Source: CAYUET01 sp964443875
Lineage (GTDB): Bacteria > Auribacterota > JAFGBW01
Direction of reading: 5' to 3'
Length of the DNA stretch: 42,069 bases
Assembly (NCBI GenBank): GCA_964443875.1
Contig: CAYUET010000025.1
Coordinates: 1-42,069, forward strand
In this document: positions 33,417-41,457 of the stretch, piece by piece
Position numbering within the stretch: the first letter of the stretch is position 1
How the letters are laid out: each line of letters starts with the position of its first letter
Program-made: the position numbers and the translations under genes
The notes under the pieces: model-generated
The model's input: the letters and a program-made list of their open reading frames with translations, nothing else
Databases searched by the model: none
What the model was told of the DNA's origin: nothing

Positions 33417-34565
33417 TTAAATGATAAGGGACCTGAGGGAGTGCGGATGAAAATCCCCCTCCCCGCGTCTTCCCTGCCCCCAAAACTGGAAAATTCTGGC
33501 GTCATGCAGAAAATGCCTTTCCACAGTCTGAATGGCATTTTTAAGATCCGAAACCTCAAGCCTTTTTTGTTCCTTCCAGATGGAAAATAAAAAAAGTTTC
33601 ATAAAACCCAGATGAAAAAATAAAACATGCCAGCAATATTCCACTCCTTTTGAAAAATTCAAAGGGTTTGAAAACATTTTCACATATAAATAATTCTGAA
33701 ATACTGAATCCCAGGAAACAAGGGCAGAAATAAATTCCGGATCCTGCAACACACCCGGATTTTCCTTTTCCAGGCATAAAATCCTTTTTACCGCTTTTTC
33801 AAAGGGAGGGTAATGATACAGATTGATTTTCCTGTGAATGAAATGGAAAAAAACAGCCAGAGACGGAATCTCCTTTGCCGGCAGTCTCTCTGAGAGGCTC
33901 TCTGTCAGGTGCAGCATTTTCTCTTCTTCAATCATCCTTTCTTTTTCACCGTAAAAAATCGCCTGCAGAGTGCTGAATTTCGACCGAAAATTCCAGGGAG
34001 AGCCTTGACAGGATGAAAGCCCTCTCAGAAGATGCTTCTCCAATAAAAAATAAGCTTCCCAGGTCATCCGTAATGAAGGATTAAATGTTACAAAAGGCAG
34101 CCCTTCATAAGGCATCTCAACCCATGTTCTGCTGGAATGTTCCCCTGGAACTTCTACGGTCTGAATCGCCGGAGTCTCAAATAATCTTTCAATGGAAGAG
34201 GTGCAGGATAAACAGGTAACAAGAACCTTCCGGTCTTTAAGACGGAATTTAAAAAACGGGTATTCCACGCAAAGGGAATTTCCCTGCTCCTTGCCAAAGG
34301 CATTGAAAATCTTACAGGTATTTTCCCCGGTCAGAAAAACACACCGTCCCTCCTTCAAAGAGGCTTTGGCATAATAAAGGGGATTCTTTTCATCGAGCAA
34401 GGTATACAGAGAAGAAATCTCTTCAGAGTCGCCGCAGAATTTTTCAGGATGGGTCTTGATTCTCTCAACCACTTCGCGGCTTAAACAGATATCCCAATTT
34501 CTGCAACAAAAAGCTTGCCTTCCGCACTGAAATGTTAAAGTATTTGAAGTGGTATAGGTTTTCAT
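33417..34565 (-). CDS. YkgJ/FliB-like cysteine-cluster protein
   Basis: A 382-residue protein. The N-terminal region has C14, C20-C21 and C27 (FQCGRQAFCCRNWDIC), then EGRCVFLTGENTCKIFNAFGKEQGNSLCVEYPFF, the arrangement of YkgJ/FliB proteins that chelate zinc or iron. FliB is the flagellin lysine N-methylase of Salmonella, and the length fits it. No flagellin or flagellar gene is in the window, so a different protein target is likely. The C-terminal half is helical with many aromatic residues. The ATG lies 24 bases from the divergent membrane-protein gene and has no Shine-Dalgarno. Confidence 0.75.
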   Translation of the reverse strand: MKTYTTSNTLTFQCGRQAFCCRNWDICLSREVVERIKTHPEKFCGDSEEISSLYTLLDEKNPLYYAKASLKEGRCVFLTGENTCKIFNAFGKEQGNSLCVEYPFFKFRLKDRKVLVTCLSCTSSIERLFETPAIQTVEVPGEHSSRTWVEMPYEGLPFVTFNPSLRMTWEAYFLLEKHLLRGLSSCQGSPWNFRSKFSTLQAIFYGEKERMIEEEKMLHLTESLSERLPAKEIPSLAVFFHFIHRKINLYHYPPFEKAVKRILCLEKENPGVLQDPEFISALVSWDSVFQNYLYVKMFSNPLNFSKGVEYCWHVLFFHLGFMKLFLFSIWKEQKRLEVSDLKNAIQTVERHFLHDARIFQFWGQGRRGEGDFHPHSLRSLII

Positions 34566-34589
34566 TGTTTAATCATAAAGGAGTTGATG

Positions 34590-35339
34590 ATGAGTTCAAA
34601 CCGTTCGATGATTGTGAATACTTCTTTTCTTCCTGCTCTCGGCATATTTTTTCTTCTCGTTTTGGGACCTGCGTTAAGCTTTTTCTTTTTTTTCAAAACC
34701 CCGTTTTCCGAAGGGATCAATAAACTGCCTGAAGCATACCGTAATGCCGGCATTCCGTCTATCACTTATCAAAACGGAGAAGCACAAAGTAACGGAAATC
34801 AGCCTTTTATTAAAGAAATTCCGGCGCCTCAGGGAAGCAATCTTCCCATTCTTTTCATTATCGATACAGCAGAAAACAGCAATCCCACTCTTGAAGAAAA
34901 GCTTAAAGAAAGTTATTACGGCCTCCTGATTCAGAAACGCCAGGCCATTCTTTACAGCGGACAAAATAATCAGAGCGCCCCGATTCCTTACCCCGGGTCT
35001 CTGAATTTTGTACTAGACGATCAATTTGTCGAAACCATGGTGAATAAAACAGGATTCATTATTTTTCTGATTGTGACTTTCTTTGTAGCGCTTTTTCACG
35101 CTTCAGGAAAACTTCTGCAATGGGGGATTTTATCCCTTTATTTTTCAAGCAAGGCAAAACGCTGCGGAGGCGGTCAATACAGCCTTGCCACATGGATCCT
35201 TGTTCCTCCCACTTTTCTCCAGGTCATTTTTTACGGCATGGATAAGCCCTGCTGCAGCTGCGGACTTTACTTTATCCTCCTGATCGTCTGCGCCATCTGG
35301 TTTGACAAACAGCTGATTGTCCCAAAATCGGAAAACTAA
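34590..35339 (+). CDS. Membrane protein of unknown function
   Basis: A 249-residue protein I do not recognise. One TM helix lies near the N-terminus (about 10-30, with a run of Phe), followed by an extracytoplasmic segment of about 110 residues. It has a second hydrophobic segment at about 148-168 and further hydrophobic stretches at about 195-245. Two Cys-rich spots (KRCGGG and PCCSCG) flank the last helices. Start: GGAG at 34580-34583 lies six bases before ATG 34590; the adjacent upstream ATG and TTG are too close. It is divergent from the FliB-like gene and ends at a strong bidirectional terminator. Context gives no function. Confidence 0.6.
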   Translation: MSSNRSMIVNTSFLPALGIFFLLVLGPALSFFFFFKTPFSEGINKLPEAYRNAGIPSITYQNGEAQSNGNQPFIKEIPAPQGSNLPILFIIDTAENSNPTLEEKLKESYYGLLIQKRQAILYSGQNNQSAPIPYPGSLNFVLDDQFVETMVNKTGFIIFLIVTFFVALFHASGKLLQWGILSLYFSSKAKRCGGGQYSLATWILVPPTFLQVIFYGMDKPCCSCGLYFILLIVCAIWFDKQLIVPKSEN

Positions 35340-35448
35340 AAACAAAAATTTGGTATTCGGACATCTTAAGAGATCTATGCCGTATTTTACTCGTAAGCGT
35401 CAAATATTCGGGTTAAATTATGTTCACGTCTATGGCGGCTGATATCAA

Positions 35449-35487
35449 AAAAGAACCACCACCTAAATAATAGGTGGTGGTTCTTTT
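35449..35487. terminator. Strong bidirectional intrinsic terminator
   Basis: AAAAGAACCACCACCT (35449-35464) and AGGTGGTGGTTCTTTT (35472-35487) form a perfect 16-bp stem with a 7-base loop, flanked by A-runs and T-runs so that it can stop transcription from both sides. It separates the membrane-protein gene from the convergent TonB-receptor gene. Confidence 0.92.
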
Positions 35488-35511
35488 CGTGATTATACTT
35501 ATACTTATTTT

Positions 35512-37581
35512 TTATAAAGAATAGGTATATTTTGCATAATAAGTTCTGGATTGGGAAGGCAGGGGGGCGCAAGAACTTGAATAAGCGCCAACATAATCAT
35601 ATTCTGCATCAAAAATGTCTTTTACTCCAAAATTTAATTCCATAGCCTCTGTCATATTCCATCTGCAGTTCAGATTACAGACTGTATCCGCGTCAAATTT
35701 TTTGAGAGCGTACTCATCTGCCGCTTCATTATAGGCATAACCATAGCGTTCCCCATAATATGAAATCGTGGGAGTCACTGAAAAATTTTCAGTAATACTC
35801 TGATTCCAGTAAAGATTAGCCCTGTGCTGAGGCATCCCGAGGAACTGATCTCCATCAGCAGGCACTTCATAAAGAGCCACGGTATTATCAGATGTTTTGT
35901 AAAAACTGTAGTTTAAAATAACACTCGATTTTTTTGCGACCTGGTATCTGAATTCTGTCTCTACACCTCTTGCCCCGAATTCACCGGAATTCCGGTAAGT
36001 ACCAATCCCTGTTTCAGGATTTGAGGAATAGACAATAACGTCCTTAAACTTCATATCATACAGGTTCAGCAAAAGAGCGGAACTGTCTGTTATTTTATAA
36101 CCGAATTCCACTTCATAGTTATCGGCTGTTTCCGGATCAACAGATTCCCCTTCTGATAGTCTGTTGGCAAGAATTCCTCCCGGAGTACGGAAAGATTCAC
36201 TGTACATGAATTTTGCATGGAATCTATTCCAGGCCTTTGTGAGACCGGCTCTGGGAACAAAGGACGAACCATATTCATCAGAGTCGTCATATCTTCCGCC
36301 AATGGTTGTATTCACAACGTCATTGGTCCACATCCATTGAGCAAAGGATGAAAAATTTTCATAACCCAAATCATCCCCGCCATCTGTAAAAACTTCCTCG
36401 TAAATGTCTGGATTATTCGTCTGATAAATGTAACTGGTAAAATATTCGGCTCCGAAAACAACATTATTTTTCTCGTTGATGTCCCAGATACCTGTTACAA
36501 GGTAATTGACTTTTTCAGTATGCTTTTCATTGGTGTATTCCTGATCATAAGCTTTTAACTGCCACGGTTCCTGTCTTTTATATTTCACTTCCGGAATAAT
36601 TTTAAAGGAGTCATCCAGTTTCCAATTATATTTGACATCAGCCAGGTAGGTATCAAATGTATCGGTCAGAGTCCCATTCGTATGATTTTCACCCCATAAG
36701 TTAATATGATCGATATCATATTGATCGACGATGGCTTTGACTTCTAAATCATAGAGCCTCACATTTAAATCAAAAAATGTGGAACAGAGGTCCGAATTGT
36801 CTTCAAGGCTTAATGAATTCCCATAATAATCCACATTATCACGGTCACTTCTGACCCCCTGGGTATAAGCACCGGTTAAGCCGTAAGAAAAATTTTCCGT
36901 TTTTCCGGAGGATCCGAAAGAGAATCCTCTATGGGCATATGTTTTATCCATCTGAGCGTAATTGACACTGGCAAAATGATTTTTTGCGGAAGCATTTGAA
37001 GACTTGTCTCCCTCAGCAAGAGCTGCTCCGGCTTTAGTAATGATATTGATCACGCCGACAGCAGCGTAACCGCCATAAATTGAAGAACCAGGACCGCGGA
37101 TCATTTCAATTCTTTCAATGATCTCTGATGAATAGTGACCGCCAAACTGCGTTGTTCCAAACATGTCTTCATTGCATTCCTGCCCGTCAATCATCAGGAG
37201 AACTTTTCCCTCATGAGACCAGAACCCTCTGATTCCAATCCCCACAACACCTTCAACATCAGGACCAAAATTCACACCGGGAACAAAAAGAGATAAGACC
37301 TCAAGCAAATCTTTCGCTCCGGAGTTTGTGATATCTTCTTTTGTGATAACAGAGACAATGCTTGGCACTTCCCTTTGATTTACGGCCTTAATAGTCCCAA
37401 CCTCCACTTTTACCTGGAACAGTTCATCAATATTTAAATTCAGATAAGGATTATCCGGTAATTCCAGATAAGAAACCTCCTCCTGTTCTTCAGTATTTTT
37501 CTGTGCTGCCTGCTCTGCATGGACAACAAACTGCAAACAAATTACAATAAAAGCACTAAGAAACATTCTCTGCAATTTCAT
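35512..37581 (-). CDS. TonB-dependent outer-membrane receptor
   Basis: A 689-residue receptor. The signal peptide MKLQRMFLSAFIVICLQFVVHA is followed by an N-terminal segment and then the plug domain (about 60-170: VPSIVSVITKEDITNSGAKDLLEVLSLFVPGVNFG, GKVLLMIDGQECNEDMFG, IERIEMIRGPGSSIYGGYAAVGVINIITK). A 22-strand-type barrel follows, ending YYAKYTYSL with Leu where Phe is usual. The substrate is unknown; there is no neighbouring ABC transporter or riboswitch. It follows a YfiR-like gene on the same strand after 32 bases, a pairing seen with GGDEF signalling genes in some bacteria, but no GGDEF gene is here. Confidence 0.92.
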   Translation of the reverse strand: MKLQRMFLSAFIVICLQFVVHAEQAAQKNTEEQEEVSYLELPDNPYLNLNIDELFQVKVEVGTIKAVNQREVPSIVSVITKEDITNSGAKDLLEVLSLFVPGVNFGPDVEGVVGIGIRGFWSHEGKVLLMIDGQECNEDMFGTTQFGGHYSSEIIERIEMIRGPGSSIYGGYAAVGVINIITKAGAALAEGDKSSNASAKNHFASVNYAQMDKTYAHRGFSFGSSGKTENFSYGLTGAYTQGVRSDRDNVDYYGNSLSLEDNSDLCSTFFDLNVRLYDLEVKAIVDQYDIDHINLWGENHTNGTLTDTFDTYLADVKYNWKLDDSFKIIPEVKYKRQEPWQLKAYDQEYTNEKHTEKVNYLVTGIWDINEKNNVVFGAEYFTSYIYQTNNPDIYEEVFTDGGDDLGYENFSSFAQWMWTNDVVNTTIGGRYDDSDEYGSSFVPRAGLTKAWNRFHAKFMYSESFRTPGGILANRLSEGESVDPETADNYEVEFGYKITDSSALLLNLYDMKFKDVIVYSSNPETGIGTYRNSGEFGARGVETEFRYQVAKKSSVILNYSFYKTSDNTVALYEVPADGDQFLGMPQHRANLYWNQSITENFSVTPTISYYGERYGYAYNEAADEYALKKFDADTVCNLNCRWNMTEAMELNFGVKDIFDAEYDYVGAYSSSCAPLPSQSRTYYAKYTYSL

Positions 37582-37613
37582 AATTTCCCCTTAATTTATT
37601 ATTTTATCTATGA

Positions 37614-38153
37614 TTATTCTATGATTCTGGAAATTTTCATCATCTTGGGCACCCAATTCATATTTTCCCTTTTAGAGGCGTTGACTTCAAGCAGTACCTT
37701 AGGGGCACCTTCAAGCATCATGACTGAAACGGATACATTCTTTGTTATTAAATCCGGATTTCCGGTCATGCTGAGTATTTTTTCTTTTTGAGTAAAAGAA
37801 AGAATCTTTTTTAAATTCTGAGTGTTACCGATGTAAATGACGGAGGGGATATAAGAGGGAAGAATATCATCTTCTGTTGCTGTCACGTGGGTCAGTTTTT
37901 TTCCGTTTATTTTCATACCGATCATCTTCACAAATTCCTGATACAAAACAATATCATTCATTACATGAATACTTATCTCATTTTTTGAGTCACAAATCGT
38001 TTTATTAAGCTCAAGTATTTTCACAATAAAAGCCGCCTGAATTTTACTTGGAAGCCTCTGATAAACAGCAGAATACGAATTAAAAACAGTAATAGAAAAA
38101 AGAGAGAGAAAGAAAACGATTTTTTTTACTAAATTTCCTTTTTTTGTATTCAT
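37614..38153 (-). CDS. YfiR/HmsC-like DUF4154 periplasmic protein
   Basis: A 179-residue exported protein: signal-like hydrophobic segment VKKIVFFLSLFSITVFNSYSA, then QAAFIVKILELNKTIC. The C-terminal half VSVSVMMLEGAPKVLLEVNASKRENMNWVPKMMKISRIIE fits the DUF4154 pattern (gk..lEiN...a....w...lm.la.ii). In Pseudomonas YfiR represses the diguanylate cyclase YfiN from the periplasm. No such partner is in the window. It lies 32 bases upstream of the TonB receptor on the same strand. The ATG at 38153 has no clear Shine-Dalgarno in this AT-rich region. Confidence 0.7.
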   Translation of the reverse strand: MNTKKGNLVKKIVFFLSLFSITVFNSYSAVYQRLPSKIQAAFIVKILELNKTICDSKNEISIHVMNDIVLYQEFVKMIGMKINGKKLTHVTATEDDILPSYIPSVIYIGNTQNLKKILSFTQKEKILSMTGNPDLITKNVSVSVMMLEGAPKVLLEVNASKRENMNWVPKMMKISRIIE

Positions 38154-38322
38154 TTTTTAATTAAACCTTTTATGCAATTTTTAATAAAAACGTTATTTCA
38201 AAACAAAAAAATCAAATACCACCTTCTTTAATCAAGAAAATATTTTTTAAAATTTTAAAAAAATGATAGTTATTTTTAAAACAGTTTTCAACACTATTTT
38301 TATAAAAAAAATATTTTTTGAA

Positions 38323-38351
38323 TCGCCAAAGCAAATTAAAACCGATATAAT
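38323..38351 (+). promoter_or_regulatory. Candidate promoter inside the AT-rich gap
   Basis: TCGCCA at 38323-38328, a 17-base spacer and a perfect TATAAT at 38346-38351. Transcription would start near 38358 and could yield a long leader for the HTH-EIIA operon or a separate small transcript. In AT-rich DNA a TATAAT alone is weak evidence, but the spacing is ideal. Confidence 0.45.
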
Positions 38352-38435
38352 GTCACACAGCAAATCAGTCAATTTTTATCACCCTTTTTTAAAATTTTGA
38401 TTTTTCATAAATTAAAAAACTTTTTTCAGGAATAA

Positions 38436-38531
38436 ATGGAAAAACAATTTGTCCATTTAAATAGAACGGCACAAAGCTTACTGAAATTTAAAATTTATCC
38501 GAAGGAGATAAAAAAATTTTTAATATTTTAA
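38436..38531 (+). CDS. Possible 31-residue small protein
   Basis: ATG at 38436 opens a 31-codon frame with AGG five bases upstream. The product starts MEKQFVHLNRTAQSLLKFKI and is basic (many Lys). It lies about 80 bases after the candidate promoter and is the longest plus-strand frame I noticed in a region dense in stop codons. It may be a genuine small protein, a leader peptide or chance. Confidence 0.3.
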   Translation: MEKQFVHLNRTAQSLLKFKIYPKEIKKFLIF

Positions 38532-38566
38532 AAAATTGAGAATTTTTTTAAGATAATTTTAAATGC

Positions 38567-38583
38567 TATTTGTTTAACAAATA
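38567..38583. promoter_or_regulatory. Perfect 17-bp palindrome, candidate operator
   Basis: TATTTGTTTAACAAATA reads the same on both strands around a central base, with 8-base arms. It could be a dimeric repressor site 210 bases upstream of the HTH-EIIA gene. AT-rich composition raises the chance of accidental palindromes, though eight paired bases with G and C inside is better than most nearby. Confidence 0.4.
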
Positions 38584-38781
38584 AAATATCAAAGATTCTC
38601 TTCAACGAATCGAAACCGTTTAAAAATTAAAAAAATATTGTTTTTTTCTTACTGTTTTTTAAAAAACTGAACCCCATAAATCAAAAAATCCATTCTAAAA
38701 AATTTTCTTGTCATTCCCTGGTTTTTAAAAAAACGTTTACCTCTTGTTGTATAATTTGATATAAAACCGGCCAATTTTGAC

Positions 38782-38786
38782 GGAGG
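38782..38786 (+). promoter_or_regulatory. Shine-Dalgarno for a TTG start
   Basis: GGAGG lies six bases before TTG 38793 and fixes the start of the HTH-EIIA gene; no ATG is near the beginning of the helix-turn-helix. Confidence 0.75.
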
Positions 38787-38792
38787 TCACGC

Positions 38793-39479
38793 TTGAATCT
38801 TAAAATAAAAGATCTTATTGGACTATTAAAAGTTTCTGAAGATACAATTCAGGAGTGGATAGATGAAAAAAAAATCCCCTTTTATAAAATCGGAGGAATC
38901 TACCGATTCAGTGAATCTGAAATCAATGAATGGATTTTAAATAACAAGCTGAAAAACAAACTTCAGGTCTCTCAAAAAATTATTGATTTAAGCGCAAGCC
39001 GCAGACATGTCTCTCTGACCGAAATTCTTCAGAGAAGCGGAATCTTTTATTCCATTGAAGGAAAAAACGTTCTTGAAATCATTCAGAACTGTGTAAAAAA
39101 AATCACCCTCCCTCAGGACCTCACTGAAGACGTTCTTCTTGAGTCCCTGATTGAAAGAGAAGATTTGATGCCCACAGCCATAGGCAAAGGACTTGCGATT
39201 CCTCATCCCCGAAGCCCCATTATCACGGAAGTGGAAAATGAAAGCCTGTCGATTTGTTTTCTTAAAGAAGAAATCAACTATGATGCTATTGACGGGATTA
39301 AAGTCCATACACTTTTTATCGTGTTAAGTGCTAATCCCAAAAGGCATCTGGAAATTTTGTCCAAAATTTCATTTCTGGCTCAAAATGATGATTTCATGAA
39401 CCTTCTGAAGACCCGCGCTGAAAAAGAAAAAATCGTAGACTTCCTCACTCAGCAAGACCGGGTCTGGCTTAAAGTATAA
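38793..39479 (+). CDS. Helix-turn-helix protein fused to a PTS EIIA (PtsN-type) domain
   Basis: A 228-residue protein. Residues 1 to about 52 form a MerR/excisionase-like DNA-binding domain (LIGLLKVSEDTIQEWIDEKKIPFYKIGGIYRFSESEINEWI). Residues about 75-225 form a PTS EIIA-2/PtsN fold, with H138 (GLAIPHPRSP) as the phosphorylatable His. Together this suggests a regulator whose DNA binding or partner interaction responds to phosphotransfer. It starts at TTG with a strong GGAGG. The stop is three bases before the hyfB-like ATG, and TAAGGA at the junction serves as that gene's ribosome site, so control of the downstream membrane complex is plausible. No EI or HPr gene is in the window. Confidence 0.88.
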   Translation: MNLKIKDLIGLLKVSEDTIQEWIDEKKIPFYKIGGIYRFSESEINEWILNNKLKNKLQVSQKIIDLSASRRHVSLTEILQRSGIFYSIEGKNVLEIIQNCVKKITLPQDLTEDVLLESLIEREDLMPTAIGKGLAIPHPRSPIITEVENESLSICFLKEEINYDAIDGIKVHTLFIVLSANPKRHLEILSKISFLAQNDDFMNLLKTRAEKEKIVDFLTQQDRVWLKV

Positions 39480-39482
39480 GGA

Positions 39483-41456
39483 ATGAATATCTTTTTCACA
39501 GGACTGTTTCTTTTACTTCTGGGGGGGCTTATTCCGGAATTTGTTCCTCACCGTTTTAAAAACCGCATTTTCCGCCTCTTTTCTGTTTCAGGAACTCTTT
39601 TCACCGGCTTCTCCTCCCTTTTTCCCCTTTTAGGCTCCCCCCCTTTTGAAATGACCCTTCATCTGGGATTCCCTGCAGGAGACTGCCGTTTTGTTCTGGA
39701 TGCCCTTTCCTCCTTTTTCGTTTTTGTTTTTTCGCTGGCCTTCGGACTTGTCTCCGTTTATTCCGCCGGTTATCTGTCCTTCTACCTTGACGGCAAAAAG
39801 GAAAGACTTCATTTTTTTTTCCTGACCTGTCTTCCGGTTTCCATGATGCTCGCGGTTGTCTCTGCGAATGCCCTGATTTTCCTGATATTCTGGGAAATCA
39901 TGACGCTTTCCTCCTTTTTTCTGGCGACTTTTGAAAATGAAAAACAGGAGGTCTATGAAGCCTCTCTTTATTACCTGGTCGCCATGCATGTCGGCGCTGT
40001 TTTTCTTATCACTGCTTTCGCCTATCTGACCTCTGCCTGCTCCAGTTATGATTATAGGGATATAAAAACTTTTCTGCTTCAAAACCCGCGCGCCGCACAA
40101 TGCCTTTTTTTCATGGTCTTTATCGGGTTCGGAACCAAAGCCGGATTTTTCCCTTTCCACTCCTGGCTGCCCAAAGCCCACCCGGCCGCTCCCTCTCATG
40201 TCTCGGCTTTAATGTCCGGCATCATGATTAAAACAGGCCTTTACGGGATTTTCCGTTTCCTCTCCTGGATGGAAATACCCACACCTCTCATGGGATATTC
40301 CCTTTTAGCTCTGTCCCTTTTCACAGCCTTCTACGGAATCCTTTTCGCCCTGAATGAAAAAGACATCAAAAAACAACTGGCCTATTCCAGCATTGAAAAT
40401 ATCGGCATCATGAGCATAGGATTGAGTACGGGAATGCTCGGCCTTGCCCATGGTAATTCAGGCATGGTCCTCTTTGGTTTTGCAGGCTCCTTTCTTCATC
40501 TTTTCAATCATTCCCTGTTTAAAACAGCCCTCTTCCTTTCTGCAGGAAATGTCTACATTCACACACACCAAAAGAACATGGAAAAACTGGGAGGACTTAT
40601 CAAACCTCTTCCCTCCACCTCTCTTGTCTTTATTCTTTCTGCCGCTGCCATCAGCGGACTACCTCCGCTGAACGGTTTCATCAGTGAATTCTATCTCTAC
40701 CTTTCCATGCTTAAAGGAATCTCCTCCTCGCCGATACTTTTTGTTTCGCTGATCAGCGCTTTTGCCCTCCTTGCCTTTATCGGCGCCCTGGCTGTCTTAA
40801 CCTTTACCAAAACCGCCGGAGTTGCCTTTTTAGGTCAGCCCAGATCCGCCCTCCCTCCTTCTTTCCCTGAAAGCAAAAACCGGACTCTCCCTCTGTACAC
40901 CCTCCTGACCCTCCTTTTTGCAGCCGGAATGATCCCACAGATTTTTATTCCGCCTTTAAAAAATATTCTCCCGCTCTTTGGAAGACAGAATACCTTCTTG
41001 TCTTTTGCGCCTCTTGAGACCCTGTCTTTCCATCTCTCTGCCGCTGTTTTTTCCTTTCTTTTTCTGCTGCTGCTGCTTCTCGGAATCCGCAGAATTCTTC
41101 TTAGGAAAGGAACCGTTTCTTCCTATAAAACCTGGTGCTGCGGTTATGAACCTGTCACAGCACGTATGCAGTATACCGCCTCTTCTTTTTCCGCGGATCC
41201 GGCCTCCCTCTCCTATCCTCTTCTGTCCGTTCAAAAAGAATGTCAGAAACCCGAAGGATTTTTTCCGGAATCCTCCCATATGAAGACCTTTAATCCGGAT
41301 CTTGTCGATGTAATGATTCAAAACCTGATTATCAAACCGATTCAGTTTTTCTTCAATCTGGTTTCCCGCATTCAAAGCCGCACTTCTCAGCATTATGTTC
41401 TTTATCTCATCCTTTTTGTCGTCTTAACTTTCCTCTGGATCATCGGGAATAAATAA
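39483..41456 (+). CDS. hyfB: Hydrogenase-4 component B / NuoL-type proton-pumping subunit
   Basis: A 657-residue integral membrane protein with about 14-16 helices. LYYLVAMHVGAVFLITAFAYL, FIGFGTKAGFFPFHSWLPKAHPAAPSHVSALMSGIMIKTGLYGIF and LNEKDIKKQLAYSSIENIGIM match the Proton_antipo_M domain of HyfB/HycC and NuoL. The C-terminal TWCCGYEP and the final TM helix also fit HyfB. Such subunits couple electron transfer in group-4 [NiFe] hydrogenases or related complexes to proton or sodium pumping. It directly follows the HTH-EIIA gene and precedes a hyfC-like gene by one base. The hydrogenase subunits themselves lie beyond the window, so the complex type is not settled. Confidence 0.88.
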   Translation: MNIFFTGLFLLLLGGLIPEFVPHRFKNRIFRLFSVSGTLFTGFSSLFPLLGSPPFEMTLHLGFPAGDCRFVLDALSSFFVFVFSLAFGLVSVYSAGYLSFYLDGKKERLHFFFLTCLPVSMMLAVVSANALIFLIFWEIMTLSSFFLATFENEKQEVYEASLYYLVAMHVGAVFLITAFAYLTSACSSYDYRDIKTFLLQNPRAAQCLFFMVFIGFGTKAGFFPFHSWLPKAHPAAPSHVSALMSGIMIKTGLYGIFRFLSWMEIPTPLMGYSLLALSLFTAFYGILFALNEKDIKKQLAYSSIENIGIMSIGLSTGMLGLAHGNSGMVLFGFAGSFLHLFNHSLFKTALFLSAGNVYIHTHQKNMEKLGGLIKPLPSTSLVFILSAAAISGLPPLNGFISEFYLYLSMLKGISSSPILFVSLISAFALLAFIGALAVLTFTKTAGVAFLGQPRSALPPSFPESKNRTLPLYTLLTLLFAAGMIPQIFIPPLKNILPLFGRQNTFLSFAPLETLSFHLSAAVFSFLFLLLLLLGIRRILLRKGTVSSYKTWCCGYEPVTARMQYTASSFSADPASLSYPLLSVQKECQKPEGFFPESSHMKTFNPDLVDVMIQNLIIKPIQFFFNLVSRIQSRTSQHYVLYLILFVVLTFLWIIGNK

Positions 41457-41457
41457 C

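Larger units (their letters stand above)
38154..38792. other. 640-base AT-rich intergenic region
   Basis: The longest stretch without a recognised gene. It is strongly AT-rich, with A and T runs throughout. It separates the divergent YfiR-like and HTH-EIIA genes. It holds one full promoter-like pair, a perfect 17-bp palindrome, a 31-codon frame and a second TATAAT at 38750-38755, described separately. I see no tRNA, riboswitch, repeat array or replication-origin signature. Confidence 0.7.

Noticed and set aside
38502..38507. Orphan AAGGAG in the AT-rich gap as start of a gene
   Set aside because: No ATG, GTG or TTG at usable distance opens more than a few codons.
39630..40199. 189-codon antisense frame inside hyfB
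   Set aside because: Composition (Gly, Lys, Arg-rich, no domain) and the certain sense gene mark it as a shadow.
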